Under the pieces are notes generated by a model. It was given only the letters and a program-made list of their open reading frames with translations. It was not told where the DNA came from and ran no database searches. From Chlorobiota bacterium (GTDB lineage: Bacteria; Bacteroidota; Ignavibacteria; OLB7): a DNA stretch of 64,000 nucleotides. Positions 25,045-33,678 of this stretch are shown here, in pieces. The position numbers and the translations under genes were made by a program. The DNA lies in assembly GCA_016710285.1 (NCBI GenBank), contig JADJXR010000001.1:1240001-1304000 (forward strand). Reading direction: 5' to 3'. Every line of letters begins with the position of its first letter. The stretch's first letter is position 1.

Positions 25045-26922
25045 ATGAACAAGCAACAACAACAAAGTACCCAGGCTGCGGGCTGCGACTTCAGCTTGGG
25101 TGAGCGTGTGACCCGCGCGGCGTATGCCCGCCCGTACAAACCGAAGCAGGGCGAGGCCAGGCACCGCCCGCTCCGCATCTACACGCTGGACCCGTCGGCC
25201 TCGCGGTTGGACGGGGCCATTGCCACGGTCAACGTCCCGTACGAGAAGTTGAAACCGGGTCCCAAAGGGAAGCTGTTTCTGGTGGAGGACCGCAACGACA
25301 CCACCAACGAGCAGTACGAGCCTGCGGATTTGAACGACCGGCATCAGCTTATCACCGATGGCTTCCCCCCTTCGCTCTCGGACCCACGATTCCACCAGCA
25401 AATGGTGTATGCCGTCTGCAGCCTTGTCCACTCGGCATTCCGGCGGGCATTGGGGCGCGACATCGCTTGGGGATACCGCGTGGCGCAAGAAGGGGAAGCC
25501 CCGGGGAACCCCGATCCCGCACGGCTGCGGATTCGGCCCCACGCCTTCGAGGATGCCAACGCTTACTACGACCAGGACAACGGCGAGCTGGCGTTCGGAT
25601 ACTTTCGGGCGGGGGAGGATTCCGACGATCTTCCTGGCGGCATCATCTTCACCGCGCTCTCGCACGACATCATTGCGCACGAGGTGACGCACGCCCTGCT
25701 GGATGGCCTGCGGGCGCATTTCTTCTTCCCCAGCAACCGCGACGTTCCCGCCTTCCACGAAGCCTTTGCCGACTTGGTGGCGGTCTTCCAACATTTCACC
25801 TACCGTGAGGTGCTGACGCAGGCGTTGAAAAAATCGGGGGGGAAGCTGGAGCAAGCAAAATTCCTGACCGGGATTGCCGGGCAGTTCGGGCGGGCAATTA
25901 ATGGGAAGACTTCGCTCCGCACCGCCATTGATTTTAGCGAGCAAACGCCCGACGGAATGGCGCACCAACCACGCCGCTACGCCGAGGCCGCCACCGAAGC
26001 GCACGAGCTTGGATCGGTGCTGGTGGCGGCGGTGTTCGAAGTGTTCCTGGTGCTGTTCAAACGGAAGACCGACCGCTACTTGCTGCTGGCAACCAACGGC
26101 AGCGGAATCCTTCCCGCCGGGCAAATCCCTTACTACCTGATTGATGTGCTGGCCGAAGAAGCCAGCGACCTTGCCACCCAAATTCAAACCATGTGCATTC
26201 GGGCGATTGACCTTTGCCCGCCGGTGGATATTGAGTTCGGCGACTTCCTTCGCGCCGTCATCACTGCCGACTGCGACCTGACACCGGACGACCCCTGGGC
26301 CTACCGCGAGGCATGGATTACGGCGTTCCGGCGGCGCGGAATCTACCCGGAAGGGTTGGAGAGTTTGTCGGAGGAAACCTTGTGCTGGAAGGAGCCACGC
26401 CAGAAAGTTCCCCCGGTTGAAGACCTCAGCTTTTCCGCAATGCGTTTCGATGGCGACCCAAGCCGGCCAGCAGGGGTGGCGGAGTTGGAGCGGCAAGCGC
26501 GAGCGATTGGAGCGTTGGTGACGCAGCCCGCGTTGATGGAGGAATTTGGAATAGTTGCCCCTGGCGACCCACGGATTGGCAACGACACCGTCACGATTCC
26601 AAGCGTGGAATCGGTGCGGCTTGCGCGGCGCGCCGGACCCGATGGAGTGATCGTCTTCGACCTTGTTGCCGAAGTGACGCAATGCCGCACCGTCAACGAT
26701 CCCGAAGGGCCATGGGAATTTTACGGCGGCGCAACCATCATCCTTGATCCCTCCGGAAGAATCCGCTACGTCATCTCCAAAAGTATTGCCAGCGAACGCC
26801 GGCTGGAGCGCGCACGTGCGTACGCAAAAAACTCGGACCTATGGCATCTGCACAACGGCAAGCGCGTGCCAAAAAGCGGAATGGTGAAGGCATTGCACGC
26901 CGAAAAAAGGAAGAAGAAATAA
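25045..26922 (+). CDS. Gluzincin (M4-like) metalloprotease
   Basis: A 625-residue protein. The zinc motif HEVTH (H212, E213, H216) is followed 23 residues later by E239 in AFHEAFADL, the spacing of thermolysin-like gluzincins. AYYDQDNGELAFGYF before it matches the M4 edge-strand region. There is no signal peptide or propeptide, unlike secreted M4 enzymes, so the enzyme may be cytoplasmic or exported with a partner. The C-terminal 200 residues are of unknown fold. It starts 23 nt after the amidase-hydrolase-caspase stop and ends 19 nt before the pYEATS-like gene, so it is in the same operon. Confidence 0.85.
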   Translation: MNKQQQQSTQAAGCDFSLGERVTRAAYARPYKPKQGEARHRPLRIYTLDPSASRLDGAIATVNVPYEKLKPGPKGKLFLVEDRNDTTNEQYEPADLNDRHQLITDGFPPSLSDPRFHQQMVYAVCSLVHSAFRRALGRDIAWGYRVAQEGEAPGNPDPARLRIRPHAFEDANAYYDQDNGELAFGYFRAGEDSDDLPGGIIFTALSHDIIAHEVTHALLDGLRAHFFFPSNRDVPAFHEAFADLVAVFQHFTYREVLTQALKKSGGKLEQAKFLTGIAGQFGRAINGKTSLRTAIDFSEQTPDGMAHQPRRYAEAATEAHELGSVLVAAVFEVFLVLFKRKTDRYLLLATNGSGILPAGQIPYYLIDVLAEEASDLATQIQTMCIRAIDLCPPVDIEFGDFLRAVITADCDLTPDDPWAYREAWITAFRRRGIYPEGLESLSEETLCWKEPRQKVPPVEDLSFSAMRFDGDPSRPAGVAELERQARAIGALVTQPALMEEFGIVAPGDPRIGNDTVTIPSVESVRLARRAGPDGVIVFDLVAEVTQCRTVNDPEGPWEFYGGATIILDPSGRIRYVISKSIASERRLERARAYAKNSDLWHLHNGKRVPKSGMVKALHAEKRKKK

Positions 26923-26941
26923 CCGCAACCAGGGCAACTTC

Positions 26942-27901
26942 ATGGGCAAGCAACTAACCATCAATAACGTTGGATTGATTGTGGCGGGCGGGGCGCTGGC
27001 CGTGGTGGCCATTAACGAGCTGCATCCCCTGCACAGCAACAGCATCTACTTGCTACTGGCGGCTGGGGTTGGGGCCATTCTTCCCCACCTCAGTTCTTTC
27101 AAGGCTGGCGGGGTGGAGGTGACGCTGCGGGAGATAGAGAACCGCGTGCAAGAGGTGAAGAAAACGATGACGGAGAACCGAGAACGAAATCAATCGGCGC
27201 AAGCGGATATTCAGAATCGCATCAACGATGTGGCAGCCGAAGCAGCATCGGCGCAAGCGGATATTCAGAATCGCATCAACGATGTGGCAGCCGAAGCAGC
27301 GCGAGCGGTCAAGCGGGAAGCGCGATTAGTGTGGGAAGTTGGCGGGGTCCCGGGCGGAGCGCAAAAAGTGAGGCAGAGGTCCTTCGCCCCGGCAAACATC
27401 GAAGCAACCGCGCCAAAAACCGAAGCAGAGGAAGCCCCCGCAACGGACGCACCCACGGAACAGGAGCCAGCCTCGGCGACCACAGATGATGCCGCCTTGC
27501 TGCAGTTGGTGCGGAGCCTAAAGGTTCCGAAGAATCTTGACGACGACGACGACACTTGGGCGTTGGTAGATGAGTTCAAGGACCTTCCGGCGGCCAACAG
27601 CACTCGCGCACTTACCGCCGAAGTTACTCCCGACAGCGATGATCCCGACTGGTATCGGGTTCGCATCACGCTGGCTCCGGTTGGTTCCGGCGCGCCGATT
27701 GTTGGTCGGGTCTATTTTTTGATCCATCACACCTTCCCCAAAAACAAAGTTCCCGCTGTTGCCAGCAATGGCACGGCCACGCTGGAACGCTACGCCTACG
27801 GAGCCTTCACCGTAGTTGCCCTTGCCGACGGCGGCAACACCAAACTGAAATTGGATTTAGCACAACTACCAAACCTGCCGAAGGAGTTTGCGGAGGGGTG
27901 A
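26942..27901 (+). CDS. Two-TM, coiled-coil protein with C-terminal pYEATS-like domain
   Basis: A 319-residue protein. Residues 9-50 hold two hydrophobic segments, so it is membrane-anchored. Residues 57-125 form a coiled coil with a near-exact 18-residue duplication (SAQADIQNRINDVAAEAA). An acidic, Pro/Ala/Glu-rich linker follows. Residues about 236-310 resemble the prokaryotic YEATS domain: YRVRITL, VGRVYFLIHHTFPKN, YGAFTVVALADGG. Aromatic residues Y258, F259, F265, Y284, Y286 and F289 could form the ligand-binding cage. pYEATS domains are described from prokaryotic conflict systems, often near caspase-type effectors, where they are proposed sensors. It follows the protease genes and overlaps the end of the leader of the next gene. 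The domain call rests on motif similarity only. Confidence 0.7.
   Translation: MGKQLTINNVGLIVAGGALAVVAINELHPLHSNSIYLLLAAGVGAILPHLSSFKAGGVEVTLREIENRVQEVKKTMTENRERNQSAQADIQNRINDVAAEAASAQADIQNRINDVAAEAARAVKREARLVWEVGGVPGGAQKVRQRSFAPANIEATAPKTEAEEAPATDAPTEQEPASATTDDAALLQLVRSLKVPKNLDDDDDTWALVDEFKDLPAANSTRALTAEVTPDSDDPDWYRVRITLAPVGSGAPIVGRVYFLIHHTFPKNKVPAVASNGTATLERYAYGAFTVVALADGGNTKLKLDLAQLPNLPKEFAEG
27194..27301 (+). repeat. 54-bp tandem duplication in the coiled coil
   Basis: 27194-27247 and 27248-27301 are identical except for the last base. Each encodes SAQADIQNRINDVAAEAA. Nucleotide identity marks a recent event that lengthens the coiled coil by 18 residues. Confidence 0.95.
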
Positions 27902-27942
27902 GCAGGCCATTACTCTTAACCGTATCAGGAGGAGGAACTGCT

Positions 27943-28362
27943 ATGCTGGACTTTGATCTTATCTCAAGCATCGCTCCAATCCTTGCTGCTCTTGCAGCAG
28001 CAAATGAGCGACTTGTGGAGGCACTGAAGAGTATGATTCCAGGGTTGGGGGTGGACCCACGGATGGGATCAACAATCACACAAACCCAGGAAGAGAAGAA
28101 CAGCACCCGCGAAGGATGGATTGGGTTGCTGAGCATCGCGACCGGAATACTTACGGCATGGTTAGCAATCGGTGCCGAAGCATTCCCAAAGGGAACACCC
28201 GTTAATAGTTGGTCCCCGTTCTTGTATGGCCTACTTATCGCTGGCGGTTCGCGGCTTTGGAACCCGATCATCGAGTACATAAACGCGATAAAGAAGAGTA
28301 AAAACGAGGCCGCTGCGCAGCAACGGGCACAAACGCCCCGGACACCAACACCACAGGCATAA
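27943..28362 (+). CDS. Small membrane protein, holin-sized
   Basis: A 139-residue protein. The start ATG 27943 is set by a strong ribosome-binding site (AGGAGGAGG at 27928-27936). An N-terminal amphipathic helix (SSIAPILAALAAANERLVEA) precedes two hydrophobic segments (WIGLLSIATGILTAWLAIG and FLYGLLIAGGSRLW). A charged tail ends in QTPRTPTPQA. Size and topology resemble phage holins or the small membrane subunits of conflict operons, but I recognise no family. It is the last gene of the cluster, before a strong bidirectional terminator. Confidence 0.75.
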   Translation: MLDFDLISSIAPILAALAAANERLVEALKSMIPGLGVDPRMGSTITQTQEEKNSTREGWIGLLSIATGILTAWLAIGAEAFPKGTPVNSWSPFLYGLLIAGGSRLWNPIIEYINAIKKSKNEAAAQQRAQTPRTPTPQA

Positions 28363-28395
28363 TCCTATCGGCATTTCAACAGCGCGTTTTGCTGC

Positions 28396-28427
28396 AACAG
28401 CCCCAACCTTCCACGGTTGGGGCTGTT
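28396..28427. terminator. Bidirectional terminator between convergent genes
   Basis: AACAGCCCCAACC (28396-28408) pairs exactly with GGTTGGGGCTGTT (28415-28427) around 6 nt. TTTGTTTT follows on the plus side. It separates the protease/caspase cluster from the giant Tat-type gene. Confidence 0.85.
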
Positions 28428-28441
28428 TGTTTTCCATTGCT

Positions 28442-31400
28442 TTACGCTGCCGCAAATGCTCGGCGGTACTCCATCCACTCTGGTTGCTCGATCACCTCTT
28501 TCAGCTTTGGTGGGGGCGGATCCACGAATTCCTTGCGGACGGTAAGGGTGAAGCTCTTGCTGAAAAACAGAATCTCCACTTTTACCGTGACGCTGGCTTC
28601 CCCCCAGACGCGATCCGGCGGGCCGCTCTCCCACGTTAGGCCCAGATAGAACTCCACCGAAATCGTGATCAGCCCCAGAATGCTTAGCTCCCCATTGGCC
28701 CGAACGTACCCCGTCAGCGAGATTTTCTCCTCCCCATTCTTCATTTCCATCTTGAAGTAAATCCCCGCCATTACCGAGACCGATCCGCTGGCTACGCCGA
28801 TATTCATCGAGGCACAAACGCCGAACTCCAACGCGGCCTCCATCAGCTCAAGGCCATCCATCCCAAGCTCGATGGCGAAGAATCCGCCGCCGCCGAAAAT
28901 GTACACCGTCAGGCGGAACGGGCTTTCCCGCTCGCAGAAATGGAAACGGAAGCGGACCGGGTCCCCGGTGAACGGAAGGGTCAGCGTCGCGCCCAGGTTG
29001 ATGTTCATCAGGCTGAACGCGCCAACGGCAACGTCGGGCAACCCGATGTTCACCGTCAGCAGCAGCCCCGTTGGCTGGATGTCAATGCTGAACATATCGC
29101 CGAACTTCAGGAACTCCTTCAGCTCGTTGACAAACCCCAGCGGCCCGCCGAACTCCACCGCTTTGATCTTTGGATCCACGTTCATCTTCGCCCCGCTGTC
29201 GGCGCTGAACTTCACCAGATCGAAGCTGATGGTGATGATCTCGAACAGGTCAATCGCGAAGTTTTTCAGATAGGCGTTGACGGCAAAGCTGGGCGCTTTC
29301 CCCGTCAGCGGAACGGTGGTGATTGCCGTCAGCGAGAAGGTGTCCTTCTTGTCCCCCTTCACCAAAAACGGCCCGAACGAATCCACCTCGGGGTCCCATT
29401 TGAAGATGATCTGAATCTCCTTCGGAATCCGGTTGATTGCTTCCTCGGCAGCCTCGGCGGCCTTCGATGCCGCGTCAATGGCCGACTCCGCTTCGTAGAT
29501 AATTTGCGAGAGGAATGCCGGAACCGGAGACTTGGGAAGCATGGCCAACAGTTCGGAGGTGGCTTGTTTTCCGGCTTTCACCAACTCATCTTCCAGCGTG
29601 TTCTTCAGCGTCTCCATGCTAAGGTCGAACCCGGTGACGGCTTTGACGATGTCCATCAGCGAGATTCCGCCAAGCAGGTCCACATCCAACCCGGCAAAGA
29701 ATTGCGCGGGGTCGAACGCCCCTTTTGCCATCGAAGCAAGGTCCCCGCTGACCGGCCCGGCCAGCCGCGACAACCCGCTGATGTTCATGTTGGGCGCGGC
29801 CAATCCGCCAACTTTTTCGGTCCCCGCGCCCGCGCCGCCAAACACCATTCCCACCACCGATTTCAGCTTTGCAAACACCTGCCCGCTGTTCCCGTTCGGG
29901 TCCCCCGCCGCGCCGCTGAATCCGTTCTTGATGTAGGTTTCGGGATACTCAATCGGGACCGCGCCACCAAGCCCCGCAATCGCTTTCACCGACTCCATCT
30001 CCACTTCCGACTCCTTCATCACCGGATAAAACCGGGGCTGATCGTTTTGCTGGAGCGAGAGTTGGGAAAGCTCCGAAACCGGAGGGACGTACGCCGTGAA
30101 CGTCAGCGTCTGGACGGTGAAGGCGGTGTCGCCCGATTTTTTGGGGGAAGCAAAGGCGATGGTCTGCCCCCGCATCTCGCGGCGGCTGCGGTCGGTTTTG
30201 CTGCCAAGATTGACCGTGGCGGCGGCAAGGGTGGCGGGGTCGTAGGCAACGGAGTTCTCGATGAAAATTGCTGGCGAGGTGAACTCGATGTTCCTCCCCT
30301 CCCAGTCGCTTCCAATCAGGTGGAACTGGAACGGCTTGGCCGAAACATTCGGCCAGAATGCCGACTGCCCTTTGTTGGACCCGTTCACCACCACCGCGTC
30401 GCTGCTTGGTTCCTCAAGGTTCGGCGTCACCAGCGTGGTGATCCGAAGGCGGCGGAAGGGGAAGTCGCGCGCGTCGTTCTTTTGGCCAAATGCTGGATAC
30501 TCCTTCTCCGGCTGGCGAACCACGATGTACATCCGCTGGCGCAGATAGGCCGTCATGTAGTTGCCGGTTGCGTGGAACTTCCGCTCGGTAACTTTTATCA
30601 GGCTTGCGCGGTGGCCAAACGGAAACAGGAAGCCTTTATACACCACCCGCACGTAATGGTCTCGCCCCATTGTTGCGCGGTGCCGCCACTCCTCCACCGA
30701 TAGCGGCGGGTTGGCGATTGGCACATCCCACCCGCCACGGACGTTCATCCACGCGCCAAGCGAGCTAAGCATCAGCCGGTCCACGCGGACCACGCGCTCG
30801 TCGGTGTCGGGAAGGGTGAAGTCGCTGGTGAGCTTCACCAGCTCGTCGCGGTCGAAGGCATCCAGCGACATTCGGAAGGGGTTGCGGATGGAGCTTTCAA
30901 TGGTGATGGGATCGCTGGGGTTGTAGTGTGGTGCGTGCCCCCCTTTCACGTAATCGGGCGACCACACCGCGCGCACGGTCCGGTAGTAATCGGAATCTTC
31001 ATCCACCCAAGCCTTGTTTTTGCTGGAACGCATCACCCCAAGCCGCGTGTGCCACAGCTCGGTCCGCTCGCTGCTTCCGTTGGTTGCTGGGTTGGTGGTG
31101 GGAAGCGTCACCGGACCTTGCAGGTGCGCCCAGCCGCCAAAACGATTTGGCGAAAGGATCAGCCGGTACGGGGTCTCCAGCGCGGTCTCCGTCAGCAACG
31201 GCTCGCGGATGCCGAAGTACGCGCCAAGCTCTGCCGACCAGCTAAGCCCCATATCCATGCTTAGATAGCCGTAGAATTCATCATCGCCACCGCTCTTCTT
31301 CCGTGCTTTCGGTTTCTGTGCTGTTGTGGCCGCCGCCTGCTGAGCTTTTTCGCTGTTCAGCCCGCCAGATTTTGCGATTTCGTTGGCGACCTTCTGCTGC

Positions 31401-33439
31401 ATTCCGTCATCAATCTGCACCTCGGCATTCAGCTTCTTTTTCACGCTGATGGCGTTGGCCGATTTTGCCGAACGTGCCTTCCCTTTGTAGGTGATTTGGT
31501 CAAAGTCTTTCGGGGCAACCGTTCCAGCTTTCACCCCCCCGCCGCCAAGCAACACTTGCGGCGGTGGCGGTGGCGGCGGCAGCGCAACCCAGGGAAGGCT
31601 TGGCTCCAACCGTGACCAATCCAGCAGTGCCTCCAGCGTGTAGGGAATGGTGGTGATCTCCTTCGGGATCAAAAATGCAAGGCGGCTGGGGCCGGCGATT
31701 CGGGCTTTTACCGGAGGCGGCGTTGGAGGTTCGCCACTGCCTGCGGGGGGATACCCCGCATCGTTCGCGCCGATTGGGCTGCCGTCGCTCTTCTTGGCGG
31801 GGGCGTAGTTCTCCTCGTTCGAAGTCTCGAAGAAGGCTTGCTCGGCAATGTTCTGCGGCGGGAAGTGGACCACCAAGTAGGCGGCTTTGTCGCCATCGGC
31901 ACGCACCAGGAAATTCCCCGACCCCTCGCGGTATTGCAACGCAAGGTTCACGAACTCGAACCGCAGCACCAGCAGGTCCTTCGGGCGAACAACGGAGACG
32001 GTGAGGTTGGCCGGAAACGGGTTGGGGCTTGTTGGCTGGACCTTATCCCCATCCGGTGTTCCCGGGAGAAGCATTTTGAGTTTATCGGCATTCTTCGCCG
32101 CTTCGTCCATCCCCTTTGTGCCGATGGTGATGTCGCCCGGCTTGGTAATCACCGGCGCTTTCGGGACCACAAACGTGGTGTCGGGCATCAGGTTCAATCG
32201 GGAGCCTTCGGGGAGGAAGGAGGGGTCGGCAATCGCGCCCGGCATTGGGGCATGGAACCGCCGCAGCGCGGGGGCAATCTCCATCCGTTCGGCGCGCCCG
32301 TTCGCTTCGGTGATTTCCAGCGGAGGAAGATGTTCGGCATCGGCCACCTCAAGGCTAACGCCGTCGCGGTGAAGCCAAAGGGGGGATTGCGGGTATCGGC
32401 CAATCAGGGCCTGGTGCCGGGTTCCGTCGGACCCGAACGCCACGGCATACGCTGCCGACCGCACCGGAAGCTGGAACGGATTGCCGTTGCGGTCCACGCC
32501 AAACCCGGTGGCAACAGCAATCGAAGGTCCATCGCCAAGATGCTCCGCAAGAAGTGCGTGGCGTGTGTTCCGCGCGCGGCTTTCGCCAGCCTCGATCGTC
32601 AGGCGGTCGAACGTGTTTTGGGCGGCAGCGTTCCAGCGGGTCCCAATCGCAATGGCCGGAAGGAAAGCCCAGGTCCGTTGGCCACGTTCCATCACCAGCT
32701 TTGTTCGGCGGGCAACCGGTTCATCAATCAGGCTTGGCGCGGCTGGGTCCATCAGTTGCAGCGTAAGCCCGTCGGCCATTGTTTGCGATTCCCCTTCGGT
32801 GTTGAAGTGGCTGATCTCCACAACTCCATCCCCCTGCAACGCAAGGCTCCAATCGGGCGCGAACGTTGCGTGGGCTTTGCCGCGCAGCACCGCGGCGGCA
32901 TCGGCAACGGCCTGGCCGTCGGGGAACTCCACCTGCGACTCCGCACGGCTCATCCCAAGCAGCCAGCGTTCAAAAGGGAAGTCGGCGTGGAAGTTGCCAA
33001 GCTCCATCCGTAGCGTGGCGCGGCATCCAAAAAGGCCGCGGCGGATGGTCAGGTGAAGATTGGCGGGAAGGGTGGTGCCGGGGAATCGCGCATCGTGCAA
33101 CCCCACGGTAATGGCGGCACTGGTGCGGGTTACGGAAAGTTTTGGGAACCCGCCAAACCGCTGCGTGTTAATCTCCCAACGAACTTTTCCCCCCAGCAAA
33201 AACGCCACGCGCTTGCGGCCACCCACCATCTCCAAATCGCCCAGCAACGACGGGGCAACCGTGCCTGCCGCTGGCGCAATGCCAATCGCAGCAAGTCCCG
33301 CCATTTTCACCACTTGCCGCCGCGTCACCGCCGGTCCCCCGGGCCGGAACAACGCATTGCCAGAGAACGGCGCGCCCCCCGCAGGGTGGGCTGCTTGTGT
33401 GGTCCGAAGCGTGGGAAGATTCAGGCGGATCGGTTTCAT
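28442..33439 (-). CDS. Giant Tat-exported protein of unknown function
   Basis: A 1665-residue protein if started at ATG 33439; a longer frame from 33538 adds 33 residues. The N-terminus carries a twin-arginine-like signal: R40-R41 in TRRQVVKMAGLAAIG followed by a hydrophobic, Ala-rich core, so export of a folded protein is likely. The body is beta-rich with several PPPP runs, including a Pro/Gly hinge near residue 620. A helical Ala/Glu stretch near 1330-1360 precedes a beta-rich, hydrophobic C-terminal third (GLLLTVNIGLPDVAVGAFSL, FAIELGMDGLELMEAALEFG). That part recalls lipid-binding or tube-forming repeats, but I recognise no family. The gene is uninterrupted over 5 kb. It ends against the protease/caspase cluster, convergent to it. 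Confidence 0.8.
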   Translation of the reverse strand: MKPIRLNLPTLRTTQAAHPAGGAPFSGNALFRPGGPAVTRRQVVKMAGLAAIGIAPAAGTVAPSLLGDLEMVGGRKRVAFLLGGKVRWEINTQRFGGFPKLSVTRTSAAITVGLHDARFPGTTLPANLHLTIRRGLFGCRATLRMELGNFHADFPFERWLLGMSRAESQVEFPDGQAVADAAAVLRGKAHATFAPDWSLALQGDGVVEISHFNTEGESQTMADGLTLQLMDPAAPSLIDEPVARRTKLVMERGQRTWAFLPAIAIGTRWNAAAQNTFDRLTIEAGESRARNTRHALLAEHLGDGPSIAVATGFGVDRNGNPFQLPVRSAAYAVAFGSDGTRHQALIGRYPQSPLWLHRDGVSLEVADAEHLPPLEITEANGRAERMEIAPALRRFHAPMPGAIADPSFLPEGSRLNLMPDTTFVVPKAPVITKPGDITIGTKGMDEAAKNADKLKMLLPGTPDGDKVQPTSPNPFPANLTVSVVRPKDLLVLRFEFVNLALQYREGSGNFLVRADGDKAAYLVVHFPPQNIAEQAFFETSNEENYAPAKKSDGSPIGANDAGYPPAGSGEPPTPPPVKARIAGPSRLAFLIPKEITTIPYTLEALLDWSRLEPSLPWVALPPPPPPPQVLLGGGGVKAGTVAPKDFDQITYKGKARSAKSANAISVKKKLNAEVQIDDGMQQKVANEIAKSGGLNSEKAQQAAATTAQKPKARKKSGGDDEFYGYLSMDMGLSWSAELGAYFGIREPLLTETALETPYRLILSPNRFGGWAHLQGPVTLPTTNPATNGSSERTELWHTRLGVMRSSKNKAWVDEDSDYYRTVRAVWSPDYVKGGHAPHYNPSDPITIESSIRNPFRMSLDAFDRDELVKLTSDFTLPDTDERVVRVDRLMLSSLGAWMNVRGGWDVPIANPPLSVEEWRHRATMGRDHYVRVVYKGFLFPFGHRASLIKVTERKFHATGNYMTAYLRQRMYIVVRQPEKEYPAFGQKNDARDFPFRRLRITTLVTPNLEEPSSDAVVVNGSNKGQSAFWPNVSAKPFQFHLIGSDWEGRNIEFTSPAIFIENSVAYDPATLAAATVNLGSKTDRSRREMRGQTIAFASPKKSGDTAFTVQTLTFTAYVPPVSELSQLSLQQNDQPRFYPVMKESEVEMESVKAIAGLGGAVPIEYPETYIKNGFSGAAGDPNGNSGQVFAKLKSVVGMVFGGAGAGTEKVGGLAAPNMNISGLSRLAGPVSGDLASMAKGAFDPAQFFAGLDVDLLGGISLMDIVKAVTGFDLSMETLKNTLEDELVKAGKQATSELLAMLPKSPVPAFLSQIIYEAESAIDAASKAAEAAEEAINRIPKEIQIIFKWDPEVDSFGPFLVKGDKKDTFSLTAITTVPLTGKAPSFAVNAYLKNFAIDLFEIITISFDLVKFSADSGAKMNVDPKIKAVEFGGPLGFVNELKEFLKFGDMFSIDIQPTGLLLTVNIGLPDVAVGAFSLMNINLGATLTLPFTGDPVRFRFHFCERESPFRLTVYIFGGGGFFAIELGMDGLELMEAALEFGVCASMNIGVASGSVSVMAGIYFKMEMKNGEEKISLTGYVRANGELSILGLITISVEFYLGLTWESGPPDRVWGEASVTVKVEILFFSKSFTLTVRKEFVDPPPPKLKEVIEQPEWMEYRRAFAAA

Positions 33440-33604
33440 TGGTGTTGCGGAAAAATGTGTTCGTCGGTGCTGGCGGAATTGGCTGCCGCAGGAAGAACTC
33501 TTGTTCAAGAAAGAATGTTCCCCATGCTGCTCCATCATGGTTCTATCAACTTGGCGCGAAATCTACCGCGACGCACGCAGATGCCAAAGAGGCAATTGCA
33601 GGAA

Positions 33605-33657
33605 AGCAAAAAAATGCTGCCCAGCACCGCGATGAATACGGATGCTGGGCAGCATTT
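33605..33657 (-). terminator. Rho-independent terminator for the minus-strand surface-protein gene
   Basis: AAATGCTGCCCAGCA (33612-33626) and TGCTGGGCAGCATTT (33643-33657) are exact arms. On the minus strand a run of T follows (33609-33614 as A on plus). It lies 22 nt past the stop at 33679. Confidence 0.85.
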
Positions 33658-33678
33658 GCTTGCGGCGGCCAACGGAAT

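Noticed and set aside
24688..26682. 664-codon open frame on the minus strand
   Set aside because: It lies opposite the gluzincin gene, whose motifs and spacing are clear. GC-rich antisense frames stay open by chance.
28940..30703. 587-codon open frame on the plus strand
   Set aside because: It lies opposite the giant Tat-type gene and its sequence is Arg/Gly/Gln-rich without domain features.
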